Origin: Arthrobacter sp. Alg241-R88
Lineage (GTDB): Bacteria > Actinomycetota > Actinomycetes > Actinomycetales > Micrococcaceae
Direction: 5' to 3'
DNA length: 64,000 nucleotides
Assembly (NCBI RefSeq): GCF_900537115.1
Contig: NZ_UNRG01000006.1
Coordinates: 175,924 to 239,923, forward strand
Both the position numbers and the translations under genes were made by a program. Below are positions 8,212 to 15,885 of this stretch, one piece after another. The notes below the pieces were generated by a model that saw only the letters and a program-made list of their open reading frames with translations, was not told where the DNA came from and did no database searches. Positions within the stretch are counted from its first letter, which is position 1, and the number at the start of each line of letters is the position of its first letter.

Positions 8212-9183
8212 TCAGTTCTCCTGTCCGAAGGCCCGCTTCTGCACAACGCGCAGGAACAGGAAGGAAATGATGAAGGTGGCCGCGGCGATCACGATGCTGG
8301 TGGCGGCGGCTGAGTACACGTCGTTACGCGTGAAGGCGTCGCGGTAGACCAGCATGAGCGGGGACCAGCTCGTGGAGAGGCTGTTGGCCAGCGGGCGCAG
8401 GGTGGTGGGCTCGGCGAAGACCTGGAGCGTGGCAATCATCGAAAACAGCGCTGTCATGACCAGCGACGGGGCGATGATGGGGATCTTGATCCGCAGGGCG
8501 GTCTGGATCTCTGAGCAGCCGTCCAGCTTCGCTGCCTCATAGATTTCGCTGGGCACGGCCTTCAGCGATGTGTACATCACGATCATGTTGAAGCCCACAC
8601 CGCCCCAGAGGGCGATGTTGCAGATGGCGAACGTGACGAGGTTCGGGTCCAGCAGCGAGGGAAGCGCGACGCCGAACTGCCGGGCCAGGAAGTGGAAGGG
8701 GCTCACCCCTGGCAGGTACAGGAAGCCCCACAGAAGGGAGCTGATGACTGCGGGCACGGCGTAGGGAAGGAAGATGGCGGTGCGGGAGAAGCTGCCGGCC
8801 CTGGTTCGGCGGGAATCCAGCAGGAGGGCGAACAGCAGGGCGAAGCCGAGCATCAGCGGGATCAGGATGAGGCCGTACAGCAGCACGCGCAGCACGCTGC
8901 CCAGGAACTCCGGGTCCGTCAGGGCGCTGACGTAGTTTTCGAACCCCGCAAACACCTGGCTCTGGGAGCCCTTGCCGAGGCCCAGGCCACTGACCTTCTT
9001 CTTCTGGAAGCTCAGCACCAGCGTGTAGACGATGGGGGCTGCCATAAAGACGAGGAAAAGGATGATGCCCGGGGCGAGCATCGCGTAGGGGATGAGCACC
9101 CGGGATTTGAAATTCTTCGCCCGCCTGGAGGGTCCGGCTGCGGTATCAGCCGCCGGACCGGGCTTGGTCACGGTCATTGCCAC
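8212..9183 (-). CDS. Sugar ABC transporter permease, MalF type
   Basis: A 323-residue CUT1 permease with six to seven spans and the EAA motif EIYEAAKLDGCSEIQTALRI near residues 215-235. Start GTG 9183 has AAGGAAG upstream; an in-frame ATG at 9177 is the alternative. It is second in the operon, 145 bp after the binding-protein gene, and that gap holds a tandem repeat and a strong hairpin. The partner permease follows after two bases. Substrate is inferred from the flanking beta-galactosidase and endo-galactanase. Confidence 0.9.
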   Translation of the reverse strand: MAMTVTKPGPAADTAAGPSRRAKNFKSRVLIPYAMLAPGIILFLVFMAAPIVYTLVLSFQKKKVSGLGLGKGSQSQVFAGFENYVSALTDPEFLGSVLRVLLYGLILIPLMLGFALLFALLLDSRRTRAGSFSRTAIFLPYAVPAVISSLLWGFLYLPGVSPFHFLARQFGVALPSLLDPNLVTFAICNIALWGGVGFNMIVMYTSLKAVPSEIYEAAKLDGCSEIQTALRIKIPIIAPSLVMTALFSMIATLQVFAEPTTLRPLANSLSTSWSPLMLVYRDAFTRNDVYSAAATSIVIAAATFIISFLFLRVVQKRAFGQEN

Positions 9184-9196
9184 GGGTGCACTTCCT

Positions 9197-9241
9197 TGTG
9201 TGGATTGGAGCTGTGTGGATTGGAGCTTGTGGGATTCGAAC
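9197..9241. repeat. 15-bp tandem repeat, two perfect copies and one degenerate
   Basis: TGTGTGGATTGGAGC occurs at 9197-9211 and 9212-9226, followed by a degenerate third copy. It sits in the leader between the binding-protein hairpin and the first permease start. Function unknown; it may be variable between strains. Confidence 0.75.
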
Positions 9242-9263
9242 TTGTCAAAAATTTGAGGTGGTG

Positions 9264-9305
9264 CCGGTTCCGGGAGGGGCCTTGGGGATGCCCTCCCGGA
9301 ACCGG
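9264..9305 (-). terminator. Intra-operon hairpin after the sugar-binding protein gene
   Basis: A perfect 15-bp stem CCGGTTCCGGGAGGG/CCCTCCCGGAACCGG with a 12-base loop, about 25 bp after the binding-protein stop and before the permease genes. Such hairpins in ABC operons weaken read-through or protect the upstream message, giving more binding protein than permease. No T-run follows, so partial termination or RNA stabilisation is likelier than a full stop. Confidence 0.7.
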
Positions 9306-9328
9306 AGTCTGTTGCTGCTTGCCGGACG

Positions 9329-10648
9329 TTACTTGACCGTGAAGCCGGTTTGCTTCAGGTCCTCAACGGTGACCTGCTGCATGGATTTCACGGCGTCGCT
9401 GAAGGCGCTTTTCTGCTTGGCCTGGGCAGCTTTGGCGAACTGGTCGTTGTAGGCGTTGAAGGCCACGTTGACGTTGGGCCCGTAGGTGAAGGAGCCCACG
9501 TTCTGCGCCGCGTCGGCCACCACCTCGTAGAAATCAGGCTGGTGGGAGAAGAATTCCGGTGCCGCCGTGAGCGCGGACTTGGCGCCTGCGTTGTCGGCGG
9601 GGTAGACGCCGGTTTCCTTGACCAGGGCCTGGACTGCTTCGGGGTCGGTGTTCAGCCAGGTGGCGAACTTCGCGGCAGCTTCCGCGTTCTTGGACTGGGT
9701 GGTCACGGCGGTGGAGGAGCCGCCCCAGTTGCCGGTGGAGGGCTTGGAGGCATCCCACTGCGGCATGGGTGCCACCTTCCACAGCCCGGCGGTGGCGCCG
9801 GCGTTGCCGGAGAGAACGCCAGGGCCCCAGGCCGCGCTCAGCCAGCCCACCTGCTTGCCCGTGTTAAGGGCGGTGTTCCATTCCGGGGTGTACATCGGCT
9901 TGTTGTCGATGGTGCCCTCTTCCACGAGGCCGCCCCAGTACTCGGCAACCTTGTTGGTGGGGTCCTCGTCGATGTTGACGCTCCAGGCGTCACCGTCGAC
10001 ACCCCACCAGGAGGCACCTGCCTGCTGCGCCATCCCGGTGAACCAGCCGGCATCGTTGGAGGAGAAGGTGCCGAGGTAGGCCTCGGGATCAGCGGCGTGG
10101 ACTGCCTTGGCGGCCTGGGCGTACTCATCCCAGGTGGTGGGAACGGAAAGGCCCAGCTTCTCGAAGATGTCCGCGCGGTAGTAGAACACCATGGGGCCGG
10201 TGTCCTGCGGAACGGCGTAGAGGGCGTCGCCGCCGAGGGTCACCGAGTCCCACACGCCTTCCGGGAAGTGGCTCTTGGTCTCATTGGCTTCAGTGCCGGA
10301 GAGGTCGGCGAGGGCGTCGGCTGCGACCAGCGTGGGGATCTTCTGGTATTCGGCCTGGATCAGGTCGGGTGCGCCGCTGCCAGCCTTGACGGCGGTGAGC
10401 AGCTTGGTGACGGCGGGATCGCCGCCGTCCTGCTTGTTGACGGTGACGTGGATGTTGGGGTTTTTCTCGTTCCAGACCTCCACCACCTTGTCCAGGTTGG
10501 GGGCCCAGGCCCAGTAGGTCAGTTCCACCTTCTGGTTGGGATCATTTGCTGAGCCGGCGTCCGTACCTGAAGTACCGGAGCATCCTGCGGTGAGCATCGC
10601 GGCCGCGGCGAGCATGGCCACGGCGCCTGCACGAAATGACTTACGCAT
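9329..10648 (-). CDS. Sugar-binding lipoprotein of the galactoside ABC importer
   Basis: A 439-residue extracellular solute-binding protein (family 1). The head is a lipoprotein signal with lipobox LTAGCSG (Cys about residue 23). The mature part begins VELTYWAWAPNLDKVVEVWN, the usual sugar-binding fold, with many aromatic residues (GASWWGVDGDAW). ATG 10648 has the strong box AAGGAGGAC. It is the first gene of the importer operon and is divergent from the GH42 gene; the shared 193-bp gap holds an operator-like site. Ligand is most likely galacto-oligosaccharides by context. Confidence 0.9.
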   Translation of the reverse strand: MRKSFRAGAVAMLAAAAMLTAGCSGTSGTDAGSANDPNQKVELTYWAWAPNLDKVVEVWNEKNPNIHVTVNKQDGGDPAVTKLLTAVKAGSGAPDLIQAEYQKIPTLVAADALADLSGTEANETKSHFPEGVWDSVTLGGDALYAVPQDTGPMVFYYRADIFEKLGLSVPTTWDEYAQAAKAVHAADPEAYLGTFSSNDAGWFTGMAQQAGASWWGVDGDAWSVNIDEDPTNKVAEYWGGLVEEGTIDNKPMYTPEWNTALNTGKQVGWLSAAWGPGVLSGNAGATAGLWKVAPMPQWDASKPSTGNWGGSSTAVTTQSKNAEAAAKFATWLNTDPEAVQALVKETGVYPADNAGAKSALTAAPEFFSHQPDFYEVVADAAQNVGSFTYGPNVNVAFNAYNDQFAKAAQAKQKSAFSDAVKSMQQVTVEDLKQTGFTVK

Positions 10649-10721
10649 TTCGTCCTCCTTGTCGAAAAGCTGAATGGTCTGTCTGAAATTTCACCGCTCA
10701 TCCGAACCGAGGCCGCATGAC

Positions 10722-10735
10722 TGTGAGCGGTTCCA
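10722..10735. promoter_or_regulatory. LacI-type operator candidate in the divergent GH42/importer promoter region
   Basis: TGTGAGCGGTTCCA is a 14-bp imperfect palindrome centred on CG, the usual LacI-family layout. Its reverse strand matches the actinobacterial operator TGGGAGCGCTCCCA at 11 of 14 positions. A related half-site ACCGCTCA lies at 10693-10700. Similar 14-mers occur before the GH53 gene (17593 and 17682), suggesting one regulon. Confidence 0.5.
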
Positions 10736-10841
10736 GTAATTCATAATGCTGTGAGCTATGTCAATAGCGGATTGGGGATGGTTTTCCCGGTTTGCGCTGT
10801 GATAGAACTGGGACCGCACACAGTCCTAAGGAGAATCCCCC

Positions 10842-12896
10842 ATGACAGACGTCCTTCACCGCACGGTGCCGCAGACCGCTGCAGCGCCAGAGCGCTCACC
10901 TGCGCCCTGGGTCCAGCGGCCTGCCGGCCTTTGCTACGGCGGGGACTACAACCCGGAGCAGTGGCCGCGCGAGGTGTGGGCGGAGGATATCGCGCTGATG
11001 AAGGAAGCCGGAATCAACCTGGTCAGCATCGGCATCTTCTCCTGGGTGCTCCTGGAGCCGCGCGAAGGCGAGTACGACTTCGAATGGCTGGACCACCTGA
11101 TGGATCTCCTGCACCACGCCGGCATCAGTGTGGACCTGGGCACGCCCACGGCAGCGCCGCCGGCGTGGTTCTGGAAAAAGTACCCGCAGGCCCGTCCGGT
11201 CACACGCGAGGGCATCACGCTGGGCAACGGCTCACGGGGAATGGCCAGCCCCAGCTCGCCCGAGTACCGCCGCGCCGCCGCCAACATCACCGAGCAGCTG
11301 GCCCGGCGCTACGCCTCACACCCCGCGCTGGTCCTCTGGCATGTGCACAACGAGTACGGCGCGCCGATCAGCGACTCCTACGATGACTACTCCGTGACGG
11401 CGTTCCGGGACTGGCTCCGGGCACGCTACGGCACCCTGGAGGAGCTGAACAATGCCTGGGGCACCCTTTTCTGGGGCCAAAAGTACGGCGAATGGGACGA
11501 GATCGACGCGCCCCGGCTCTCGGCCAGCGTCAGCAACCAGGCCCAGCGCCTGGACTTCCGCCGCTTCACCTCGGACGCGCTGCTGGAGTGCTACATCAAC
11601 GAGCGGGACGTCATCCGCCGGTACACCCCGGACATTCCCGTCACCACCAACTTCATGGCCACCAACTGCCTCGCGGCCGACTACTGGAAGTGGAGCAAGG
11701 AGGTGGACATCGTCGCCAACGACCACTACCTCGTGGCCCAACGGACGGACAACCACATCCTGCTCGCCATGGACGCCGACCTCACTCGCTCCCTGGCCGG
11801 AAACCAGCCCTGGATGCTGATGGAACACTCCACCGGTGCGGTGAACTGGCAGGGACGGAACATCGCCAAACGCCCCGGCGAGCTGGCACGCAACAGCCTC
11901 TCCCACCTGGCCCGCGGCGCCGACGCCGTGATGTTCTTCCAGTTCCGGGCGTCCCGGTTCGGTGCCGAGAAGTTCCACTCCGCCATGCTTCCGCATGCCG
12001 GCACCGGCACCCGGATCTGGCGCGAAGTGCTGGACCTGGGCGATGACTTGAAGAAGCTCTCCGCCGCCAAGGGGTCCACAGTGAAGTCCCGGGTGGCCAT
12101 CCTCTGGGACGTGGAGTCCTTCTGGGCGCAGGACCTGGAATGGCGGCCCAGCAGCGACCTCAACCACCGCGAACGTATCGAGGCGTACTACACCGCACTC
12201 TGGCAGGCCGGCATCAGTACTGACTTTGCGCACCCGGAAGCGGACCTCTCCGGGTACGACCTGGTGCTCGCCCCGGCCCTCTACCTGGTGGGGGACAAGG
12301 CTGCTGCCAACCTCAAGGACTACGTCCAGGGCGGCGGCAACCTGCTGGTCTCCTACTTCTCCGGCATTGTGGACGCCAATGACACCGTTCCGATTGGCGC
12401 GTCACCCGGTGCTCTCCGGGACGTGCTGGGCCTGGAGATCCACGAGTTCCTGCCGCTGCGCGAGGACGAGACAGTCACCCTGACCACCGGTGCCGCGGGC
12501 AGCGTCTGGGCAGAGGAGATCCATCCCGGTACCGCAACAGTCCTCAGCCACTACGTGGACGGGCCGGCAGCTTCCCGTCCCGCGGTGACCCGCAACCACT
12601 TCGGCAGCGGAACTGCGTGGTACGTCTCCACCAAGCTCGACGGCGGCGACCTCGCCGCTGTGGTGCTTGACGCCGTCGGAAGCTCCGGCATTGAGGCGGC
12701 ACCGCGGCCGCCGGCCGGGCTGGAAGTCGCCTCCCGCAGTGCCGGGACGGACACCTTCACCTTCCTGATCAACCATGCAGACACCGACGCCGAGTACCCG
12801 GCCACCGGGCGCGACCTCCTCAGCGGCGAAACCGTCACCGGTACCGCCGTGGTCCCCGCCGGGACCGTCTGCGTTATCCACTCCAGCAAGGAATAG
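10842..12896 (+). CDS. Beta-galactosidase, glycoside hydrolase family 42
   Basis: A 684-residue cytoplasmic GH42 enzyme that removes terminal beta-galactosyl residues. Family marks: LCYGGDYNPEQWPREVWAED at the N-terminus, TPTAAPPAWF, the acid/base region WHVHNEYGAP (about residues 166-175), and the nucleophile region PWMLMEHSTGAVNW (about 323-336). The trimerisation and C-terminal small domains follow. No signal peptide. ATG 10842 has AAGGAG at good spacing. It is divergent from the importer operon and probably degrades imported galacto-oligosaccharides to galactose. A small gene follows after nine bases. Confidence 0.95.
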   Translation: MTDVLHRTVPQTAAAPERSPAPWVQRPAGLCYGGDYNPEQWPREVWAEDIALMKEAGINLVSIGIFSWVLLEPREGEYDFEWLDHLMDLLHHAGISVDLGTPTAAPPAWFWKKYPQARPVTREGITLGNGSRGMASPSSPEYRRAAANITEQLARRYASHPALVLWHVHNEYGAPISDSYDDYSVTAFRDWLRARYGTLEELNNAWGTLFWGQKYGEWDEIDAPRLSASVSNQAQRLDFRRFTSDALLECYINERDVIRRYTPDIPVTTNFMATNCLAADYWKWSKEVDIVANDHYLVAQRTDNHILLAMDADLTRSLAGNQPWMLMEHSTGAVNWQGRNIAKRPGELARNSLSHLARGADAVMFFQFRASRFGAEKFHSAMLPHAGTGTRIWREVLDLGDDLKKLSAAKGSTVKSRVAILWDVESFWAQDLEWRPSSDLNHRERIEAYYTALWQAGISTDFAHPEADLSGYDLVLAPALYLVGDKAAANLKDYVQGGGNLLVSYFSGIVDANDTVPIGASPGALRDVLGLEIHEFLPLREDETVTLTTGAAGSVWAEEIHPGTATVLSHYVDGPAASRPAVTRNHFGSGTAWYVSTKLDGGDLAAVVLDAVGSSGIEAAPRPPAGLEVASRSAGTDTFTFLINHADTDAEYPATGRDLLSGETVTGTAVVPAGTVCVIHSSKE

Positions 12897-12905
12897 GGGT
12901 AGGAC

Positions 12906-13118
12906 ATGACCGCCGCAACTGTTGAGTACAGGGAAATCAGGGTTAGCAGCGCTGACGAGGTCGAGGACCGGCTGAATTCCGCCGTCAGGGACCTGCAGGT
13001 GATCGCAACCCGCAGCCGGACCCACGGGATCCTGGTCACCCGCCTCAACCCCGGCCACTTCAGCGTCTCCCTAAGCGACCAGGTGCCTTTCGGGCTGACA
13101 CGGGAGCTGATCCACTAG
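12906..13118 (+). CDS. Small protein, paralogue of the one at 47580 (70 aa)
   Basis: A 70-residue protein, probably cotranscribed with the GH42 gene (nine-base gap, GGGGTAGG box). The pattern DRLNSAVRDL, then THGILVTRLNPGHFSVSLSD matches the 65-residue protein encoded at 47580 (HTLDTAVSDL, then CRIAVTCSGPNTFTLSVRGE), so both belong to one small alpha/beta family. No function is recognised. It ends five bases before the convergent serine hydrolase stop. Confidence 0.65.
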   Translation: MTAATVEYREIRVSSADEVEDRLNSAVRDLQVIATRSRTHGILVTRLNPGHFSVSLSDQVPFGLTRELIH

Positions 13119-13123
13119 ACGGC

Positions 13124-14218
13124 TCAGGCTGCGGTGATGATCGCGTCCAGCTTCCGCAGCGGTCCCCAGGCGCCGCCCTCGCTGTTGGCTACAACAGCGA
13201 GGGTGACATCCTGGGCAGGGTAGTAGCGGACCATGGCGCTGGCGCCCACGTTGATGCCCTCCTTGTAAATGGAGCGCACTGCTCCATCCGCGGTGAGCTC
13301 GATGGCGGGGCCGAGGCCATAGTGCAGCTCGGCCCGTGCGCCCGGCGCCGGGTCCGCCTTGGAGCTGTGCAGCGCGTGCGGCGTGAGGAAGGCCTGGGTT
13401 GAGGCCGGGCTGAGCAGTTCGCCCTCGCGCACGGCAGCCAGGAACCGGGTGAGATCCGCCGCTGTGGCGTGGGCGCCGCCGTCGGGAGAGCCGATGGGCG
13501 GGTAGGAGTAGATGTTCTGCCGCCACCCCTTGACGGGCCCGCCAGGTTCTTCCCGGACGGGCTCCCAGCCTTCTGCGACGTCGGGCTCGGCTTCACGCAT
13601 GTCGAAAAACCCGGCGGTCCCCATCCCTGCCCTGGCAAACACGTCCCGGCGCACTGTGTCGCGGTAGGTTTCACCGGTGGCGTGCTCCAGGGCAAGGCCG
13701 CACAGGATGTAGCCCACATTGCAGTACCTGCAGCCGTCCCCGGGTTGAAAGACGGCAGGTTTGTGCACGAATTGCGGCAGGAAGTCTGCTGTTTTGGTAA
13801 CGGAGTAGGAGGGGCGGTCCAGCCAGAGCGCCTCGTAGGACTCACCCGCTTCCTCATCGGCGTCGTCTGCTACGCCGGAGGTGTGGCTCAGCAGGTGCCG
13901 CAGCGTCACCGCGGGGGAGATGGTGGTTCCGGCCAGGTCCACGTAGGAATGGATGGATTCACCGAGGTCGAGGGTGCCGGCATCCACCTGCTGCAGGATG
14001 GCGACGGCGGTGAAGAGTTTCGTCACCGACGCAACGTCGAAGCGGGTTGCGGGGGTTACCGGGACGTTCCAGCGCCGGCTCGCTGTGCCATGGGCAGCCT
14101 CCATCAGCACCTCGCCTGCCCGCTCCACGCGTACGACGCCGGAGAAAGCGTCGGCGGCCGAAAGGGCAGCGAGCTCGGCATTGACGTCCAGCAAAGGGCT
14201 TTCGAGCGAAACGGTCAT
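13124..14218 (-). CDS. Serine hydrolase of the beta-lactamase (class C/esterase) family
   Basis: A 364-residue penicillin-binding-protein-like serine hydrolase. The catalytic SxxK is visible in DVASVTKLFTA (about residues 60-70) and the Tyr-x-Asn motif in CRYCNVGYILC. There is no signal peptide, so it is probably a cytoplasmic esterase or peptidase rather than a beta-lactamase. The frame is open 32 codons further upstream, but ATG 14218 has an AAAGGACG box. The substrate is unknown. It is convergent with the GH42 operon and divergent from the MHS permease. Confidence 0.8.
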   Translation of the reverse strand: MTVSLESPLLDVNAELAALSAADAFSGVVRVERAGEVLMEAAHGTASRRWNVPVTPATRFDVASVTKLFTAVAILQQVDAGTLDLGESIHSYVDLAGTTISPAVTLRHLLSHTSGVADDADEEAGESYEALWLDRPSYSVTKTADFLPQFVHKPAVFQPGDGCRYCNVGYILCGLALEHATGETYRDTVRRDVFARAGMGTAGFFDMREAEPDVAEGWEPVREEPGGPVKGWRQNIYSYPPIGSPDGGAHATAADLTRFLAAVREGELLSPASTQAFLTPHALHSSKADPAPGARAELHYGLGPAIELTADGAVRSIYKEGINVGASAMVRYYPAQDVTLAVVANSEGGAWGPLRKLDAIITAA

Positions 14219-14295
14219 GTGGCGTCCTTTCATCTGAGGCCATCCTAGGGACCACAAGGGGCGGCCACCTGGCAGTCCACACCTTCCACGTGGCT

Positions 14296-14340
14296 TTGAC
14301 GTGACCGACGGCACTGTTTATACTTTTATGAAACGATTCA
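14296..14340 (+). promoter_or_regulatory. Sigma-70-type promoter with a LacI-like operator before the MHS permease
   Basis: TTGACG (14296-14301), a 17-base spacer and TATACT (14319-14324) form a near-consensus promoter. TGAAACGATTCA (14329-14340), a CG-centred imperfect palindrome of LacI form, lies at the expected transcription start. Repression by a LacI-family protein is therefore likely. The half-site differs from the sites before the galactan genes, so a different regulator may act here. The leader to ATG 14468 is about 130 bases. Confidence 0.65.
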
Positions 14341-14467
14341 AAGAAAGCAGCGACCTACTGGCCCCTCAGCGTAGCCAGTCAGCTCCGCCGGCGTCCCCGT
14401 GATCACTAAGACAATCCGGAATAGGACACTTCCGGTTCCTTGCCAACGACGAGAAGGAAATCAGCGA

Positions 14468-15817
14468 ATGACCATAACGACCACCGGGAGTGCCCAGCCC
14501 GGCCACAAAACCGGCATCGAAGGCAGGGACCCGAAGCGGGCCGCGATGAGCGGCTGGATCGGTGGAGCGCTGGAGTACTACGACTTCGCGCTGTACGGCC
14601 TGGCCGCGACACTCGTCTTCCCGGCCATCTTCTTCCCTTCCGAAAACCCCACCGTCGCGATCATCGCCTCGTTGGCGACATACGCGGTGGGATATGTCTC
14701 CCGGCCTGTCGGCGCTGTTGTCCTGGGCGCCTACGGCGACAGGCACGGGCGCAAGAACGTGCTTGTCCTGGCGATGCTGCTGATGGGCTTCGCGACGTTC
14801 GCCGTCGGGCTCCTGCCCACGTACGGGCAGGTGGGTATCCTCGCCCCCATCCTTCTGGTGGCCCTCCGCCTGATCCAGGGTTTTGCGGTGGCAGGCGAAC
14901 TCGGCGGCGCCAGCGCCATGATCGTGGAGCACTCACCTGACGCCCGGCGCGGCTTCTTCGCAAGCTTCAGCCTTCAGGGCACCCAGGTGGGATCCATCCT
15001 GGCCACCGGCGTCCTGCTGCCGTTGGCGGCCCTTCTCCCCGCCGACCAGTTCCAGAGCTGGGGTTGGCGCATTCCCTTCCTGCTCAGCGCCTTCGTGATC
15101 CTTGCCGGCTACATCATCCGCCGGCGGGTCCAGGAGCCCCCGGCCTACCTGGCGCAGTCCGAAACCGGTACAGCCAAGCGACGGTTCCCGATCGTTGACC
15201 TCCTGCGCACGCACCCGCGCGTCATGATCCTGTGCGTCATCATGACCTTCACCAACGTGGTGGGCATGGCGACCCTGATCTTCGGCGTCTCCTATGCCAC
15301 CCAGGAGGGCTACGGCATCGGCTTCTCCAGCAGCGAGTTCCTGTGGGTAACCCTCGTGGCCAACCTCGCCGCAGTAGCGACCATCCCGGTGTTCGGCGCC
15401 CTGTCCGACCGGATCGGCCGGCGGGTGCTGATGGTGGCCGGCGGAATCGGCGGCGGCCTCATGTCCGGGGCCTACTTGTGGGCCATCGACCAGAAGAGCC
15501 TGTTCCTGGTCTTTGTCTGCGTGGTGATCGTGCAGGGCATCTTCTTCCAGATGTGGAACGCAACCTTTGCCACGTTCTTCCAGGAGCAGTTCCCCATGCG
15601 GATCCGCGTGACCGGCTTCGCGGTGTCGCAGAACGTCGGCCTTATGATCGCGTCGTTCTTCCCGAGCATCTTCACGGCGGTGGCTCCTCCCGGCTCAGGA
15701 AACGTGCCGGTGGTCATTGGCCTCATCACCTTCGGGATTTGCCTTGTGGCAGCGGCGGCTACTTTCCTGTCCTCCGACACAAAGGGCAAGTCGCTCGAGG
15801 ACCTCGAGGCACATTAG
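14468..15817 (+). CDS. Major facilitator permease, metabolite:H+ symporter (MHS/ShiA-like)
   Basis: A 449-residue transporter with about 12 spans. It has MHS-type sequence: GGALEYYDFALYGLAATLVF in span 1, RPVGAVVLGAYGDRHGRKNV in loop 2-3, and RLIQGFAVAGELGGASAMIV. Known members carry shikimate, alpha-ketoglutarate, proline or betaine; the substrate here cannot be read from sequence. The frame is open 23 codons earlier, but ATG 14468 has AAGGAAAT upstream. Expression is probably repressed through the operator at 14329. It lies inside the galactan region but need not belong to it. Confidence 0.88.
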   Translation: MTITTTGSAQPGHKTGIEGRDPKRAAMSGWIGGALEYYDFALYGLAATLVFPAIFFPSENPTVAIIASLATYAVGYVSRPVGAVVLGAYGDRHGRKNVLVLAMLLMGFATFAVGLLPTYGQVGILAPILLVALRLIQGFAVAGELGGASAMIVEHSPDARRGFFASFSLQGTQVGSILATGVLLPLAALLPADQFQSWGWRIPFLLSAFVILAGYIIRRRVQEPPAYLAQSETGTAKRRFPIVDLLRTHPRVMILCVIMTFTNVVGMATLIFGVSYATQEGYGIGFSSSEFLWVTLVANLAAVATIPVFGALSDRIGRRVLMVAGGIGGGLMSGAYLWAIDQKSLFLVFVCVVIVQGIFFQMWNATFATFFQEQFPMRIRVTGFAVSQNVGLMIASFFPSIFTAVAPPGSGNVPVVIGLITFGICLVAAAATFLSSDTKGKSLEDLEAH

Positions 15818-15833
15818 GCCTAACGCACCAGCC

Positions 15834-15874
15834 AAAAAGCCGCGGCTGCCCCAACGGGCAGCCGCGGCCTTTTT
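15834..15874. terminator. Bidirectional intrinsic terminator
   Basis: Stem GCCGCGGCTGCCC/GGGCAGCCGCGGC (15839-15851 with 15856-15868) flanked by AAAAA on the left and TTTTT on the right. It lies between the convergent MHS permease and GH53 genes. It is the only classical T-run terminator that I see in the window and is unrelated to the GACGGCGGGA palindromes. Confidence 0.9.
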
Positions 15875-15885
15875 GCGCAAAGGGG

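Noticed and set aside
13124..14218. Calling the serine hydrolase an antibiotic resistance beta-lactamase
   Set aside because: It has SxxK and YxN but no signal peptide, and the family is mostly esterases and peptidases.
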